64,000 bases of DNA, taken from assembly GCF_900607225.1 (NCBI RefSeq), contig NZ_LR027842.1, positions 903,802 to 967,801 on the forward strand. Reading direction: 5' to 3'. This stretch comes from [Pseudopropionibacterium] massiliense (lineage in GTDB: Bacteria; Actinomycetota; Actinomycetes; Propionibacteriales; Propionibacteriaceae). A program made the position numbers and the translations under genes. The notes below the pieces were generated by a model that saw nothing but the letters and a program-made list of their open reading frames with translations, did not search any database and was not told the origin of the DNA. Positions 1 through 8,597 of the stretch are shown here, in pieces (the stretch's first letter is position 1; each line of letters opens with the position of its first letter).

Positions 1-1
1 C

Positions 2-478
2 GCCGTCACCCACCGGAAGGTGGCCGAGCGCGCCCGGGTGCCGCTCGGGTCGACCACCCAGTACTTCAGGTCCCTCACCGACATGCTGGCGGAGGCACTC
101 ACGGGGCTGGAGGAGGAACGCGAGGAGAAACTGGTCGAGTTCGCCTCCGAACCCGACGAGGCCGACGACCCGGTCGTCCTGGTCGTGGACATGGTGATGG
201 AATCCCTCTCGGATCTGAAACGGACCCGCAACGAGATGTCCTTCGCCCTGCTCTACACGACCCACCCGAAGCTTCGGCGCTTCATCGTCCCCGGCGACGC
301 GGCCCTGGCGGAGCGGCTGTCGCGGAACATCCCGGAGGCAACGGGCCGCGCCGTGCTCGCCCATTGCTACGGGGTCCTGTTCCAGGCCGTCGTCCAGGAA
401 ACCGTTCCCCCGCGCGAGGAGGTCGAGGCGGCGCTGCGCCGCATCATCGGCGACTCCGTCGAAAGGGCGGACCCATGA
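2..478 (+). CDS. TetR-family transcriptional regulator, 5' end outside window
   Basis: The reading frame is already open at the left edge, so the gene is 5'-truncated by the window. The first visible residues (AVTHRKVAERARVPLGSTTQ, then YF) match the end of a TetR helix-turn-helix, where 'vplgslYyYF' is typical, followed by a helical ligand-binding domain of about 135 residues. An internal GTG at 20 would cut into the HTH and is not a credible start. It lies 105 bp upstream of the DrrAB-like exporter on the same strand, so it is probably the drug- or lipid-responsive repressor of that exporter. The inducer cannot be read from the sequence. Confidence 0.85.
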   Translation, partial: AVTHRKVAERARVPLGSTTQYFRSLTDMLAEALTGLEEEREEKLVEFASEPDEADDPVVLVVDMVMESLSDLKRTRNEMSFALLYTTHPKLRRFIVPGDAALAERLSRNIPEATGRAVLAHCYGVLFQAVVQETVPPREEVEAALRRIIGDSVERADP

Positions 479-583
479 AAACGGAAGTGCCGCGATCCGT
501 AGGTGCGTTGGGACGCGGCACTCCCGGGCGGGCAGTCGTTGCAGCGGCTCTCGCCTGATTCCACACCACGAGAAAGGGAATGC

Positions 584-1546
584 ATGACCTTCATCACGGC
601 GCAGGAACTGCGTAAAACATATCAAACCAAAACCGGACCGGTACGTGCCCTCGACGGGCTCGACCTGTCCGTCGAGCAGGGAACCGTCCGGGGACTGCTG
701 GGGCCCAACGGCGCGGGGAAGACCACCGTCGTGAAGGTGCTGACCACCCTGCTGCGCCCGGAATCCGGGAGGGCGAGCGTCGCCGGGATCGACGTGCTCG
801 CCGATCCCGCGAAGGTGCGTCCGCTGATCGGCACCTCCGGCCAGTACGCGGCCGTGGACGAGGTGCTGACCGCCCGGGAGAACCTGGTGCTGGTGGGCAG
901 GCTGTACCGGATCGGAACCCGTCAGGCGAAACGGCGCGCGGAGGAGCTGCTCGAGGCCTTCGACCTGACCGAGGCCGCCGACCGGCCATTGAAGGGTTTC
1001 TCCGGCGGGATGCGGCGGCGCGTCGACCTGGCCGGGGCGCTCGTGATCAATCCCCCTGTGCTGTTCCTCGACGAACCGACCACCGGCCTCGACCCGCAGG
1101 CCCGACTGGGGCTCTGGGAGGTCATCAGGCGGCGCGTGGGGGAGGGGACCACGGTTCTGCTCACCACCCAGTACCTGGAGGAGGCCGACCAGCTGGCCGA
1201 CTCCATCTCCGTGATCGACCACGGACACGTCATCGCGGAGGGGACCGCCGACGAACTCAAGGCGTCGGTGGGCGGCAAGCGCATCGAACTGACCCTCGTC
1301 GACGAGGCGGACACCGACCGTGCCCGGAGGATCGTCGCGTCCAGCACCGGGGCCGATGTGGCGGCCACGGGGCGGGTCCTTACGGCGCAGGTGGGAGACC
1401 CCACCGCCGCGCTGATCGCGGTGCTGACGGCCCTGGGTGAGGAGGGCGTCGAACTGCACGACGCAGGCATCCGCCGCCCGACCCTGGACGATGTCTTCCT
1501 GACCCTGACGGGTCACGCCGCCGAGGAACAGGAGGTGGCGGCATGA
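584..1546 (+). CDS. DrrA-type ABC transporter ATP-binding protein (multidrug exporter)
   Basis: Cytoplasmic ATPase of an ABC-2 type exporter, 320 aa. The start is the ATG at 584 (MTFITAQELRK), preceded by the purine-rich GAGAAAGGGA at 570-579. The upstream in-frame GTG at 503 adds 27 residues of no family similarity. Visible motifs are Walker A GPNGAGKTT, signature SGGMRRRVDLA, Walker B VLFLDEPTTGLD and a switch histidine replaced by Q in 'LLTTQYLEEAD', as is usual in the daunorubicin-resistance DrrA subfamily. A C-terminal regulatory extension of about 90 residues is present. It overlaps the permease gene by 4 bp. The substrate is unknown, and hydrophobic drugs or lipids are exported by relatives. 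Confidence 0.93.
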   Translation: MTFITAQELRKTYQTKTGPVRALDGLDLSVEQGTVRGLLGPNGAGKTTVVKVLTTLLRPESGRASVAGIDVLADPAKVRPLIGTSGQYAAVDEVLTARENLVLVGRLYRIGTRQAKRRAEELLEAFDLTEAADRPLKGFSGGMRRRVDLAGALVINPPVLFLDEPTTGLDPQARLGLWEVIRRRVGEGTTVLLTTQYLEEADQLADSISVIDHGHVIAEGTADELKASVGGKRIELTLVDEADTDRARRIVASSTGADVAATGRVLTAQVGDPTAALIAVLTALGEEGVELHDAGIRRPTLDDVFLTLTGHAAEEQEVAA

Positions 1547-2367
1547 GTCCGGTTCAGGCCCTGGGGCGCGGACCGGTGGCCGGCTGGCTGGGCGACGTCC
1601 ACGCCGTCCTGGTGCGCAACCTGCTCCAGCTGCGGCGCAGCCCCGAGATCATGGTCTTCTCCGTCATGCAGCCGGTCATGTTCGTGCTGCTGTTCACCCA
1701 GGTCTACGGCGGCGCCGTGCACGTCCAGGGCAGCGACTACACGCAGTTCCTGATGGCCGGTGTCTTCGGGCAGACGATCGTGTTCGGGACGATGATCTCC
1801 GGCATCTACATGGCCGAGGACCTCAAGGAGGGGATCATCGACCGGTTCCGCACCCTTCCCATGGCGCCCAGTGCGATCCTGGTGGCCCGCACCCTCGCGG
1901 ACCTGGCCGTGGCCGCCTGCTCCGTGTTCGTGATGCTCATCGCAGGTTTCGTCGTCGGCTGGCGTTTCCAGGCCGGGGTGGGGAACTTTCTCCTCGGGGT
2001 GCTGCTCCTGCTGGTCACCGCGTGGTGTTTCAGCTGGGTGACGCTGCTGCTGGGGGTGGCCGTCTCCAAACCCCAGTCCGTCAACAGCGCGGGCATGATC
2101 GTGCTGTTCCCGGCCTCCTTCGTCAGCAACGCCTTCGTGCCCTCGGAGACCCTGCCCGACTGGCTGCGCGGGATCGCTGAGTGGAACCCGTTGTCGTCGC
2201 TGGTGCAGGCGGTGCGGACGCTGTTCGGGAACCTCGGCACGGCGACGGTGCCCGAGGTGTGGTCGCTGCAGAACCCGGTGGCGGCCACCGCCATCGCATG
2301 GGTGGTGCTGTTGGCTGTCTTCCCCGCGCTGTCCCTCGCCGTCTTCCGTAGACGCGTCGCGAGCTGA
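1543..2367 (+). CDS. DrrB-type ABC-2 transporter permease
   Basis: Integral membrane partner of the preceding ATPase, 274 aa, with about six hydrophobic segments of the ABC-2 membrane family. The segment near residues 35-60 (VMQPVMFVLLFTQVYGGA) and the following 'LMAGVFGQTIVFG' are typical of DrrB/NodJ-like permeases. The ATG overlaps the drrA stop (ATGA), indicating translational coupling and a two-subunit transporter, with TetR-ATPase-permease forming a single locus. A strong hairpin directly follows the stop codon. A role in efflux of amphipathic drugs or lipid export is inferred from family membership only. Confidence 0.92.
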   Translation: MSPVQALGRGPVAGWLGDVHAVLVRNLLQLRRSPEIMVFSVMQPVMFVLLFTQVYGGAVHVQGSDYTQFLMAGVFGQTIVFGTMISGIYMAEDLKEGIIDRFRTLPMAPSAILVARTLADLAVAACSVFVMLIAGFVVGWRFQAGVGNFLLGVLLLLVTAWCFSWVTLLLGVAVSKPQSVNSAGMIVLFPASFVSNAFVPSETLPDWLRGIAEWNPLSSLVQAVRTLFGNLGTATVPEVWSLQNPVAATAIAWVVLLAVFPALSLAVFRRRVAS

Positions 2368-2381
2368 CACCGCATGAAAGC

Positions 2382-2416
2382 GACTACCCCGCCGATCGAA
2401 GATCGGCGGGGGAGTC
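2382..2416 (+). terminator. Stem-loop terminator after drrB-like gene
   Basis: The arms 2387-2397 and 2401-2411 are perfectly complementary (11 bp, CCCCGCCGATC) around a GAA loop. A further GACT/AGTC pairing lies outside one mismatch. The stem is followed by GGTTTTCCC. It starts 14 bp after the permease stop and lies between convergent genes. Confidence 0.8.
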
Positions 2417-2430
2417 GGTTTTCCCGGCCC

Positions 2431-2482
2431 GAAGCCGGTTGAACCGGTCCGCGAGCGTCAGCGAGCAGGGCGTGTCGAAACC
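2431..2482 (+). repeat. Dispersed intergenic repeat, copy 1 (forward)
   Basis: This 52-nt unit matches 28463-28514 at 46 of 52 positions by hand alignment. The last 32 nt differ at only two positions and end in GTGTCGAAACC. It lies between the convergent drrB-like and cysK genes. No protein is encoded. Confidence 0.8.
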
Positions 2483-2536
2483 TCTTGCGCATATCCGGGG
2501 AACCGTGGTCGGGTTCTACCGCCCGGGTGCGGGGTG

Positions 2537-2586
2537 GTTTCGGCTCAGCCGTTCGCTTCGTTCACGTGCCGGCTCAACCAGCTTCA
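2537..2586 (-). repeat. Dispersed intergenic repeat, copy 2 (inverted)
   Basis: Read on the minus strand this begins GAAGCTGGTTGAGCCGGC and ends GCCGAAACC, the same ends as copy 1, with a diverged middle. Copies 1 and 2 thus face each other in mirrored orientation in the cysK 3' region, as in REP/BIME-like elements. Confidence 0.65.
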
Positions 2587-2637
2587 GTGGGAGGGTGAGC
2601 CGGCTTCCGGGGATCCGCTTCTTCCCCGTCCCGGGGA

Positions 2638-3567
2638 TCAGGCGTCGACGAGACCCTCGAACAGGACGGTGGACAGGTAGCGTTCACCGAAGTCGGGCAG
2701 CACGGCGACGATCGTCTTGCCGGCGTTCTCGGGGCGGTTGGCGACCTCGACGGCCGCGGAGAGGGCGGCACCGGAGGAGATGCCGACGAGCAGACCCTCC
2801 TGGGTGGCGGCGGCCCGCGCGAACTCGATGGACTGGTCGATGGTGCGGGTGATGACCTCGTCGATCACGTCGCGGTCCAGGATCTCGGGGATGAAGTTCG
2901 CCCCGAGGCCCTGGATCTTGTGCGGGCCGGGCTGTCCGCCGGACAGGATCGGCGACTCGGCGGGCTCGACGGCGATGACCTTCACTCCGGGTTTGTGTTC
3001 CTTGAGCACCTGGCCGACTCCGGAGACGGTGCCACCGGTGCCCACCCCGGCCACGAAGATGTCCACCTTGCCGTCGGTGTCGGCCCAGATCTCCTCGGCC
3101 GTGGTGCGGCGGTGCACGGCGAGGTTGGCCGGGTTGGCGAACTGGCGGGCCAGAACGCCGCCGCGCTCCTCGGCGATCTCCTCGGCCTTCGCGACGGCCC
3201 CTTTCATGCCCAATGGGCCGGGGGTCAGCACCAGCTCGGCACCGTAGGCGCGCAGCAGGGCACGGCGTTCCAGGGACATGGTCTCGGGCATGGCCAGGAC
3301 CACCTTGTATCCCTTCGCCGCACCAACCATCGCCAGGGCGATGCCCGTGTTGCCGGAGGTTCCCTCGACGATGGTGCCTCCCGGTTTCAGCTCGCCGGAG
3401 GCCTCCGCGGCCTCGATGATGGCGCCGCCGATGCGGTCCTTGACGGAGTTGGCGGGGTTGTAGAACTCGAGCTTCGCGACGACGGTGGCGTTGTCCCCGG
3501 CGATGCGGTTCAACTTGACCAGGGGGGTGCGTCCGATGAGTTCGGTGACATTGGAGTAAACGGTCAT
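2638..3567 (-). CDS. cysK: Cysteine synthase A (O-acetylserine sulfhydrylase)
   Basis: PLP enzyme that makes L-cysteine from O-acetylserine and sulfide, cytoplasmic, 309 aa, the usual CysK length. The PLP lysine is K43 in NPANSVKDR. The substrate loop [10 protein letters not shown], the PLP phosphate loop GTGGTVSG and SSGAALSA are all present. The ATG start at 3567 gives the canonical N-terminus ([17 protein letters not shown]). It is divergent from guaA across 126 bp that contain a perfect palindrome. No cysE follows it here, so serine acetyltransferase must be encoded elsewhere. Confidence 0.97.
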   Translation of the reverse strand: MTVYSNVTELIGRTPLVKLNRIAGDNATVVAKLEFYNPANSVKDRIGGAIIEAAEASGELKPGGTIVEGTSGNTGIALAMVGAAKGYKVVLAMPETMSLERRALLRAYGAELVLTPGPLGMKGAVAKAEEIAEERGGVLARQFANPANLAVHRRTTAEEIWADTDGKVDIFVAGVGTGGTVSGVGQVLKEHKPGVKVIAVEPAESPILSGGQPGPHKIQGLGANFIPEILDRDVIDEVITRTIDQSIEFARAAATQEGLLVGISSGAALSAAVEVANRPENAGKTIVAVLPDFGERYLSTVLFEGLVDA

Positions 3568-3605
3568 GTGGGGGACAACGGGGCCCGCATCGTCGCTATT
3601 CCCAC

Positions 3606-3619
3606 TACGACTCGTCGTA
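3606..3619. promoter_or_regulatory. Palindrome in cysK-guaA divergent region, candidate operator
   Basis: TACGACTCGTCGTA is a perfect inverted repeat (TACGAC / GTCGTA around TC) about 40 bp upstream of the cysK start. Symmetry and position suggest a regulator site, but no factor can be named. Confidence 0.35.
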
Positions 3620-3680
3620 TCACATGCTGGACACCTGGTGCGGGCGCCTCATCTTCTGGCCCAACCGGATCGGCTGGGCC

Positions 3681-3686
3681 TAGACT
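3681..3686 (+). promoter_or_regulatory. -10 box of guaA, leaderless type
   Basis: TAGACT is followed by 7 nt and then the guaA ATG at 3694. There is no Shine-Dalgarno sequence in between, so a leaderless transcript starting at or next to the ATG is likely. Confidence 0.6.
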
Positions 3687-3693
3687 CTCGCCC

Positions 3694-5247
3694 ATGACTT
3701 CCCAGCACGATCTGGTACTCGTGGTCGACTTCGGCGCCCAGTACGCGCAGCTCATCGCCAGGCGGGTCCGTGAGGCCCACGTCTATTCCGAGATCATCGG
3801 CTCCGACGCGTCCGTCGAGGAAATCCTGGCCAGGCGGCCGTCGGCCATCATCCTGTCGGGTGGGCCGTCGTCGGTCTACGCCGACGACGCGCCGCAGGTC
3901 GATCCGGCGCTGTTCGAGGCCGGGGTGCCGGTTTTCGGGATCTGCTACGGCTTCCAGGTCATGGCCCAGGCCCTGGGAGGGGCGGTGGCCAAGACCGGGC
4001 AGCGCGAGTACGGTCGCACGCCCCTGTCCATCCAGAACAGCGGCAAACTCCTGGCGACCCTCCCGAACACGCTCAACGTGTGGATGAGCCACGGGGATTC
4101 CGTCTCCCGAGCCCCGGAGGGTTTCCACGTGCTGGCGCGCACGGCTGGCGCCCCCGTCGCCGCCTTCGAGTGTCGGATGCGGAAACTGGCGGGGGTGCAG
4201 TGGCATCCGGAGGTCGCGCACACCCAGTGGGGTCAGCAGGTGCTGGAACACTTCCTGTTCCACATCGCGGGGCTGACCCCAGACTGGACCCCCGAGAACA
4301 TGGTCAGCGAGTCCATCGCCGACATCCGTGCCCGGGTCGGGGAGAACCGCGTGCTCTGCGCCCTGTCCGGGGGGGTCGACTCCGCGGTTGCCGCGGCGCT
4401 GGTGCAGCGAGCCATCGGGTCGCAGCTGACCTGCGTCTTCGTCGACCACGGTCTTCTGCGCGAGGGAGAGGCCAAGCAGGTCAAGGAGGATTTCGTCGAG
4501 ATCACGGGGGTGGACCTGGTGGTGGCCGACGAGTCCGAACGGTTCCTCGGTGCCCTGGCCGGGGTCTCGGATCCGGAGGAGAAACGCAAGATCATCGGTC
4601 GCGAGTTCATCCGCACCTTCGAGGCGATGGCTGCGCGGCTGGCGGGGGAACGCGGCATCGACTTCCTGGTGCAGGGAACCCTCTATCCCGACGTGGTTGA
4701 ATCCGGCGGCGGGGCGGGGACCGCGAACATCAAGTCGCACCACAACGTGGGCGGGCTGCCCGAGGACCTGCAGTTCACGCTGATCGAGCCGCTGCGCACC
4801 ATGTTCAAGGACGAGGTGCGGGCCGTCGGCCTGCAGCTCGGCCTGCCCGATTCGCTCGTGTGGCGGCATCCGTTCCCCGGACCCGGTCTGGGGATCCGCA
4901 TCATCGGTGAGGTGACCGCCGAGCGGCTGGCCGTGCTGCGGCGCGCCGACGCCATCGCCCGCCAGGAGCTGGCACAGGCCCGGAAGGAACGGGAGATCTG
5001 GCAGTTCCCGGTGGTGCTGCTGGCGGATGTGCGTTCCGTCGGGGTGCAGGGCGACGGACGCACCTACGGGCATCCCATCGTGCTGCGGCCCGTCACCTCC
5101 GACGACGCCATGACCGCGGACTGGGCGAAATTGCCGTGGGAGCTGCTGGAGAAGATTTCCACCCGGATCACCAACGAGTGTGACGAGGTCAACCGGGTGG
5201 TCCTGGACATCACCAGCAAGCCACCGGCAACCATCGAATGGGAGTAG
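3694..5247 (+). CDS. guaA: GMP synthase (glutamine-hydrolysing)
   Basis: Converts XMP, glutamine and ATP to GMP, 517 aa. The N-terminal class I glutamine amidotransferase has the nucleophile in GICYG and the His/Glu pair in VQWHPEV. The ATP-pyrophosphatase P-loop is [12 protein letters not shown]. The C-terminal dimerisation domain ends in the conserved [11 protein letters not shown]. The ATG at 3694 gives the expected N-terminus ([16 protein letters not shown]). The frame stays open far upstream (to 2920) only because it lies antisense to cysK. Transcription is probably leaderless from the box at 3681. Confidence 0.98.
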   Translation: MTSQHDLVLVVDFGAQYAQLIARRVREAHVYSEIIGSDASVEEILARRPSAIILSGGPSSVYADDAPQVDPALFEAGVPVFGICYGFQVMAQALGGAVAKTGQREYGRTPLSIQNSGKLLATLPNTLNVWMSHGDSVSRAPEGFHVLARTAGAPVAAFECRMRKLAGVQWHPEVAHTQWGQQVLEHFLFHIAGLTPDWTPENMVSESIADIRARVGENRVLCALSGGVDSAVAAALVQRAIGSQLTCVFVDHGLLREGEAKQVKEDFVEITGVDLVVADESERFLGALAGVSDPEEKRKIIGREFIRTFEAMAARLAGERGIDFLVQGTLYPDVVESGGGAGTANIKSHHNVGGLPEDLQFTLIEPLRTMFKDEVRAVGLQLGLPDSLVWRHPFPGPGLGIRIIGEVTAERLAVLRRADAIARQELAQARKEREIWQFPVVLLADVRSVGVQGDGRTYGHPIVLRPVTSDDAMTADWAKLPWELLEKISTRITNECDEVNRVVLDITSKPPATIEWE

Positions 5248-5367
5248 CCCAGGGACGAGATGTTCCGCAACGCCCTGATGCTGAGCAGAGTCTCCCGGCA
5301 GCCCAACCCGGGTCCTCATACAGCATTGGCTGCATCAGCGATGCGTCAATCATGAATCTGTGATGTT

Positions 5368-5619
5368 ATGGTGATGTCGTTGAGGACAACGGTGCGACTT
5401 GATCCCGAGGTCGCCACTGCGGCGGAGCGCCTGCGCCGGGAGCGCCACATCGGTCTGGGCGAGGCCGTCAACGAACTCGCACGCGCGGGCCTGATCCAGA
5501 AGCGGAAGCCCACGCGTTTCCGGCAGCGGACGGCCGGCGTCGGGCTGAGGATCGACGTCACCGATATCGCCGGCACTCTCGAGCTGATCGACCAGTTCGA
5601 CGCCGAGGACGCCCGGTGA
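5368..5619 (+). CDS. VapB-type ribbon-helix-helix antitoxin
   Basis: An 83-aa protein with an N-terminal ribbon-helix-helix (MVMSLRTTVRLDPEVATAAE) followed by a toxin-wrapping tail rich in charged residues, as in VapB antitoxins. The start is ATG 5368 or ATG 5374 (MSLRTTVRL), which cannot be separated from sequence. Its stop overlaps the toxin ATG by 4 bp (5616-5619), the standard coupling in vapBC. A short palindrome, GCATC-AGC-GATGC at 5332-5344, lies just upstream and could be the autoregulatory operator. The antitoxin looks intact while the toxin is internally deleted. Confidence 0.8.
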   Translation: MVMSLRTTVRLDPEVATAAERLRRERHIGLGEAVNELARAGLIQKRKPTRFRQRTAGVGLRIDVTDIAGTLELIDQFDAEDAR

Positions 5620-5939
5620 TCATCGACGCCAACGTCCTGCTCTACGCCGTCGATGAGCAGTCCCACTTCCATGCCTCCGCGCGAACGTGGCTGGAGGAGG
5701 CGATGAACGGCGTTGAGCGTGTGGGGTTGCCGTGGGTATCGCTGATGGCGTTCCAACGCATCATCACCCACCCGCGAGTGAGCACGAACCCCCTGAAGCC
5801 GGCGGACGCGTGGAGGTGCATCACCGACTGGCTGGACGCCGACCAGGCCTGGGTGCCCAACCCCGGGAACCGCCACAGCGACATCCTCGGACGGCTTCTC
5901 ATCGACGGCATCCGCTGGATCAATCCCGACCGCAGATAG
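5616..5939 (+). CDS. VapC-type PIN-domain toxin, internally deleted
   Basis: The first 90 residues are a clear PIN ribonuclease toxin: MIIDANVLLYAVD with the first catalytic Asp, then 'WLEEAMNG..RVGLPWVSLMAFQRIITHPR', 'DAWRCITDWLDADQAWVPNPG' and 'ILGRLL'. Family members then have a stretch with a DAHLAALA-type motif and a D-x-DF motif that supply the other catalytic acids, and they end in '(L/I)RWxNP'. Here ILGRLLIDG joins directly to IRWINP, giving 107 aa instead of roughly 135-140, so those acidic motifs are missing. The frame is intact, which suggests an in-frame deletion. The product is probably inactive as an RNase. Confidence 0.8.
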   Translation: MIIDANVLLYAVDEQSHFHASARTWLEEAMNGVERVGLPWVSLMAFQRIITHPRVSTNPLKPADAWRCITDWLDADQAWVPNPGNRHSDILGRLLIDGIRWINPDRR

Positions 5940-6351
5940 CGCCATTGTGGGTGCCATCGATGAAGATCCTGGGCGGAGGCCCCAAATCATCCCCGGATTG
6001 CCCATCCCCGCACGAAGCACACGAATATTCACTCGTTGCTTCCACCACTTGACGCCAAGCCCTGTGATCGCAGCGATTTCTTCAGCATGGCGGGTTCCGG
6101 GACCCTCGCCCCGGGTTTCATGGTGGTCACCTGGCTGCTCATCGGCGGCACCGGGCCGGTCATCCGGATGGGCATCGGCGTTGGTGCCCTCCTCGTCGGC
6201 GTGGCTGTCGTGCTGCTCGCCGAACGGCAGCAGCGCGGCGCTGTCACCGTTACGACATGAGTACCGCGGTGAACAACGTCGGTGGTCGGCTCAGGACCGC
6301 TGCCCGCGGATCGGGTCGTCGTCGTGACGCGCCGCACGGGTTCCGAGGAGT
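5940..6351. other. Gene-poor stretch between vapC and the ECF locus
   Basis: Apart from one doubtful small membrane ORF (6036-6260) I see no gene, repeat or hairpin here. The long minus-strand frame over 6029-6886 is an arginine- and glycine-rich shadow of the ATPase gene. Confidence 0.5.
6036..6260 (+). CDS. Possible small membrane protein or gene remnant
   Basis: This 74-codon frame has a hydrophilic start and then, from an internal ATG at 6087, two hydrophobic segments (GFMVVTWLLIGG and MGIGVGALLVGVAVVLLA) ending ERQQRGAVTVTT. It could be a two-helix small protein or the tail of a lost membrane-protein gene. No Shine-Dalgarno is evident before 6036, and I do not recognise a family. It is kept only because the hydrophobic pattern is unlike the surrounding shadow frames. 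Confidence 0.25.
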   Translation: MLPPLDAKPCDRSDFFSMAGSGTLAPGFMVVTWLLIGGTGPVIRMGIGVGALLVGVAVVLLAERQQRGAVTVTT

Positions 6352-7830
6352 TCACGAACCCATCGCCGCCCGGATGGCGCCGAACTCGTCGGCCACCCGT
6401 GCCTGGCCGACGATGCGGCCGCCGTCCATGTGCAGGATCCGGTCGCAGGCGCACGCGATGAGCTCCAGGTCGTGGGTGATCACGAGGACCGCCCGCCCCT
6501 GGTCCGCCAGTCGCCTCAACAGGCGGGCCACGCGGTGCATCCCGTCCAGGTCGATCCCGCTCGTTGGTTCGTCGAACACGAGGATCCGTTTGCCGGCGGC
6601 CACGCACGCGGCAACGGCCAGGCGTTGCTTCTGGCCGCCGGACAGCGTCGCCGGATGCCTGTCGGCCACGTCGTCCAGGGCGAGTTCGCGCAGAACGGCG
6701 TCCGTGTCCACGGCCCCGGCCCGCTGGCGCGACAGGCCGAAGGTCACCTCGGCCGCGACGCTCTCGGCGAAGAGCTGGTAGTTGACGTCCTGGAAGACCA
6801 TCGACGAGACCCGGGTGCGTTTCTTCCGGGCGGCTGCCGCATCCCCGATCGTGACCGTTCCCCCCGCCCCGGCCTCGAAACCGCACAGCGTGCGGGACAG
6901 CGTCGTCTTGCCCGTTCCGTTGCTGCCGGTGAGGGCGCAGACCTCACCGGCGGACAGCTCCAGATCGATCCCTCGCAGGACGGGCTCACCGCCGCGGTCG
7001 AGAGTGAGCCCGCGTGCCGCGAGGAGGGGTTTCGGGGCCGCGGGAACCTCACGGGTCGTGGCCGCGTGGGGGACTATCTCGTCCGGGTCGCGCACCCGCA
7101 GGCCCATCCGGCTCACCTCGCCCGCATCGAGGGCGGCGAACTCGCCGGCCGTCATGACGCGACGGAGGCGCCCGTTCTCCAGGAGTACGTATCTGTCGGC
7201 GATTCCGGTCAGCCAGGACAGGCGGTGCTCGGCGACCAGCACCGCGCACCCCGATTCCTTCGCGTGCTTCACGAACCCGGCCATGTCCGCCATCGAGGGC
7301 AGATCCAGGTTGCTCGTCGGCTCGTCGAGCAACAGGTTCCCGGGGCGCATGGCCCAGATGCTCGCGAAGGCCACCTTCTGGCGCTCCCCGCCCGAGAGTT
7401 GGAAAATGTTGCGGCCCGCGAGAGACCACAGACCCAGTTCCTCGAAGGTCGCCCCGACGCGGGCCCGGATGGCCTCCTCGGGCCTGCCCGCGCTCTCCAG
7501 GGCGAACGCCACCTCACCGGTGGTGTCCACGTTGAAGAACTGGGTGCGCGGGTTCTGGAAGAGAAAACCCGCCCTCCGCGCGATCTCCCACGTGGCGAGC
7601 CCGTCCACGGCCTCCCCGTCGAGCAGGACACGACCGCGCACCTCCCCCGGGAAGAAGCGGGGCGCGAGCCCGCCGGCCAGGCGCAGCAGGGTTGATTTGC
7701 CGCAACCGGAGCGGCCGCAGAGCACGACCACCTCACCGGAACCCACCGACAGCGACACGTCCTCGACCCCCGCCCTGTTGGCAGCGGCTGGTGCTCGGTA
7801 CGAGAAGGAGACGTGATCGAACCCGATCAT
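6352..7830 (-). CDS. ECF transporter double ATPase (EcfA1-EcfA2 fusion)
   Basis: One 492-aa chain carrying two complete ABC ATPases, the energising module of an energy-coupling-factor vitamin/metal importer. The first half has Walker A GRSGCGKSTLL, signature LSGGERQKVAFA and Walker B LLLDEPTSNLD. The second has GSNGTGKTTLS, LSGGQKQRLAVA and LVFDEPTSGID. The start is the ATG at 7830 (MIGFDHVSFSYRA), overlapping the EcfT stop by 4 bp. The frame upstream of it (to 8388) is only antiparallel readthrough. It forms an operon with EcfT and an S component, so it is probably a dedicated (group I) ECF system rather than a shared module. Confidence 0.93.
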   Translation of the reverse strand: MIGFDHVSFSYRAPAAANRAGVEDVSLSVGSGEVVVLCGRSGCGKSTLLRLAGGLAPRFFPGEVRGRVLLDGEAVDGLATWEIARRAGFLFQNPRTQFFNVDTTGEVAFALESAGRPEEAIRARVGATFEELGLWSLAGRNIFQLSGGERQKVAFASIWAMRPGNLLLDEPTSNLDLPSMADMAGFVKHAKESGCAVLVAEHRLSWLTGIADRYVLLENGRLRRVMTAGEFAALDAGEVSRMGLRVRDPDEIVPHAATTREVPAAPKPLLAARGLTLDRGGEPVLRGIDLELSAGEVCALTGSNGTGKTTLSRTLCGFEAGAGGTVTIGDAAAARKKRTRVSSMVFQDVNYQLFAESVAAEVTFGLSRQRAGAVDTDAVLRELALDDVADRHPATLSGGQKQRLAVAACVAAGKRILVFDEPTSGIDLDGMHRVARLLRRLADQGRAVLVITHDLELIACACDRILHMDGGRIVGQARVADEFGAIRAAMGS

Positions 7831-8585
7831 GCAAGAAACCTGAAGGCCAGTGAACCGACGACGGCGGCACAGAAGAGGGCGAGCATCACGTAGTCCGCGA
7901 AACCCATGGCGATGTGCAGATAGCAGGTGCGTTTGGTTGGATTCTCGATGCCGCGCGCGATCGCGGCCATGGAGAGTTCGTCGGCCACGCGGCCCGCGCT
8001 CATGAGCACGGGAACATAGATGCAGTCGATCGTACGCATCGGGGTCCGGAGCAACCCCAGAGGGGTCGGCGAGATGCCGCGCATCCGCATGGCGGCCTTG
8101 ATGAATCCCCAGTCCTCGCGCACCGCGGGCAGGTAGCGCACGACAACGGCAATGGGGATCGTCACCGAGCGCGGCGTACCGATCTTCACCAGTGCGCTCA
8201 TCAGTTCGTTGACGGGGGTGGTCGCCATTGTCGCGTAGGCCATGAATCCGCAGGCGAAAACCTTGCGGATCAGCAGGAAGAAGGAGAAGAACAACGTTCG
8301 CAGCGTGATGTTCCCCATGTGGGGGACGAACTGTGCTGCCGTGATGATCGTCGCATAGAGGACGAGTGCGACCGCAGCGCCCTTCCACCTGCCCAGAGCC
8401 ACGACGCCGAAAGTGACGGCGAGGCCCATCAGGGTGGCCTCGCAGATCATGTTCGGGGCGAGCGCCACCGCGACCGCCATGGCCGCTGTCGCCGTGAGTT
8501 TGGTCCGCGGATCAAGGCGGATGCCCTTTTTCGGGGGAGCCTTCCGGCGTGAGGCGAGGGATCCCAACGTGACCTGATCCGCCAA
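7827..8585 (-). CDS. ECF transporter transmembrane protein EcfT
   Basis: A 252-aa membrane scaffold of the ECF importer. The N-terminal 'RLDPRTKLTATAAMAVAVALAP' is the EcfT hallmark (DPRxK near the first helix). The cytoplasmic coupling region contains 'AAMRMRGI' and 'SMAAIARGIENP', corresponding to the two Ala-Arg-Gly motifs that contact the ATPases. About five or six membrane spans are seen. It is coupled by ATGA to the ATPase gene and lies 12 bp after the S-component gene. Confidence 0.92.
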   Translation of the reverse strand: MADQVTLGSLASRRKAPPKKGIRLDPRTKLTATAAMAVAVALAPNMICEATLMGLAVTFGVVALGRWKGAAVALVLYATIITAAQFVPHMGNITLRTLFFSFFLLIRKVFACGFMAYATMATTPVNELMSALVKIGTPRSVTIPIAVVVRYLPAVREDWGFIKAAMRMRGISPTPLGLLRTPMRTIDCIYVPVLMSAGRVADELSMAAIARGIENPTKRTCYLHIAMGFADYVMLALFCAAVVGSLAFRFLA

Positions 8586-8597
8586 CGTGGGCCTCCT

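Noticed and set aside
3649-5319. Long minus-strand open frame opposite guaA
   Set aside because: It is His/Gly/Arg-rich with no family motif. It is an antisense shadow of a highly conserved gene in GC-rich DNA.
5940-6351. Search for a riboswitch or ncRNA in the gap before the ECF locus
   Set aside because: No stable conserved-looking stem set or known riboswitch core was visible, and the importer is transcribed from the other end.
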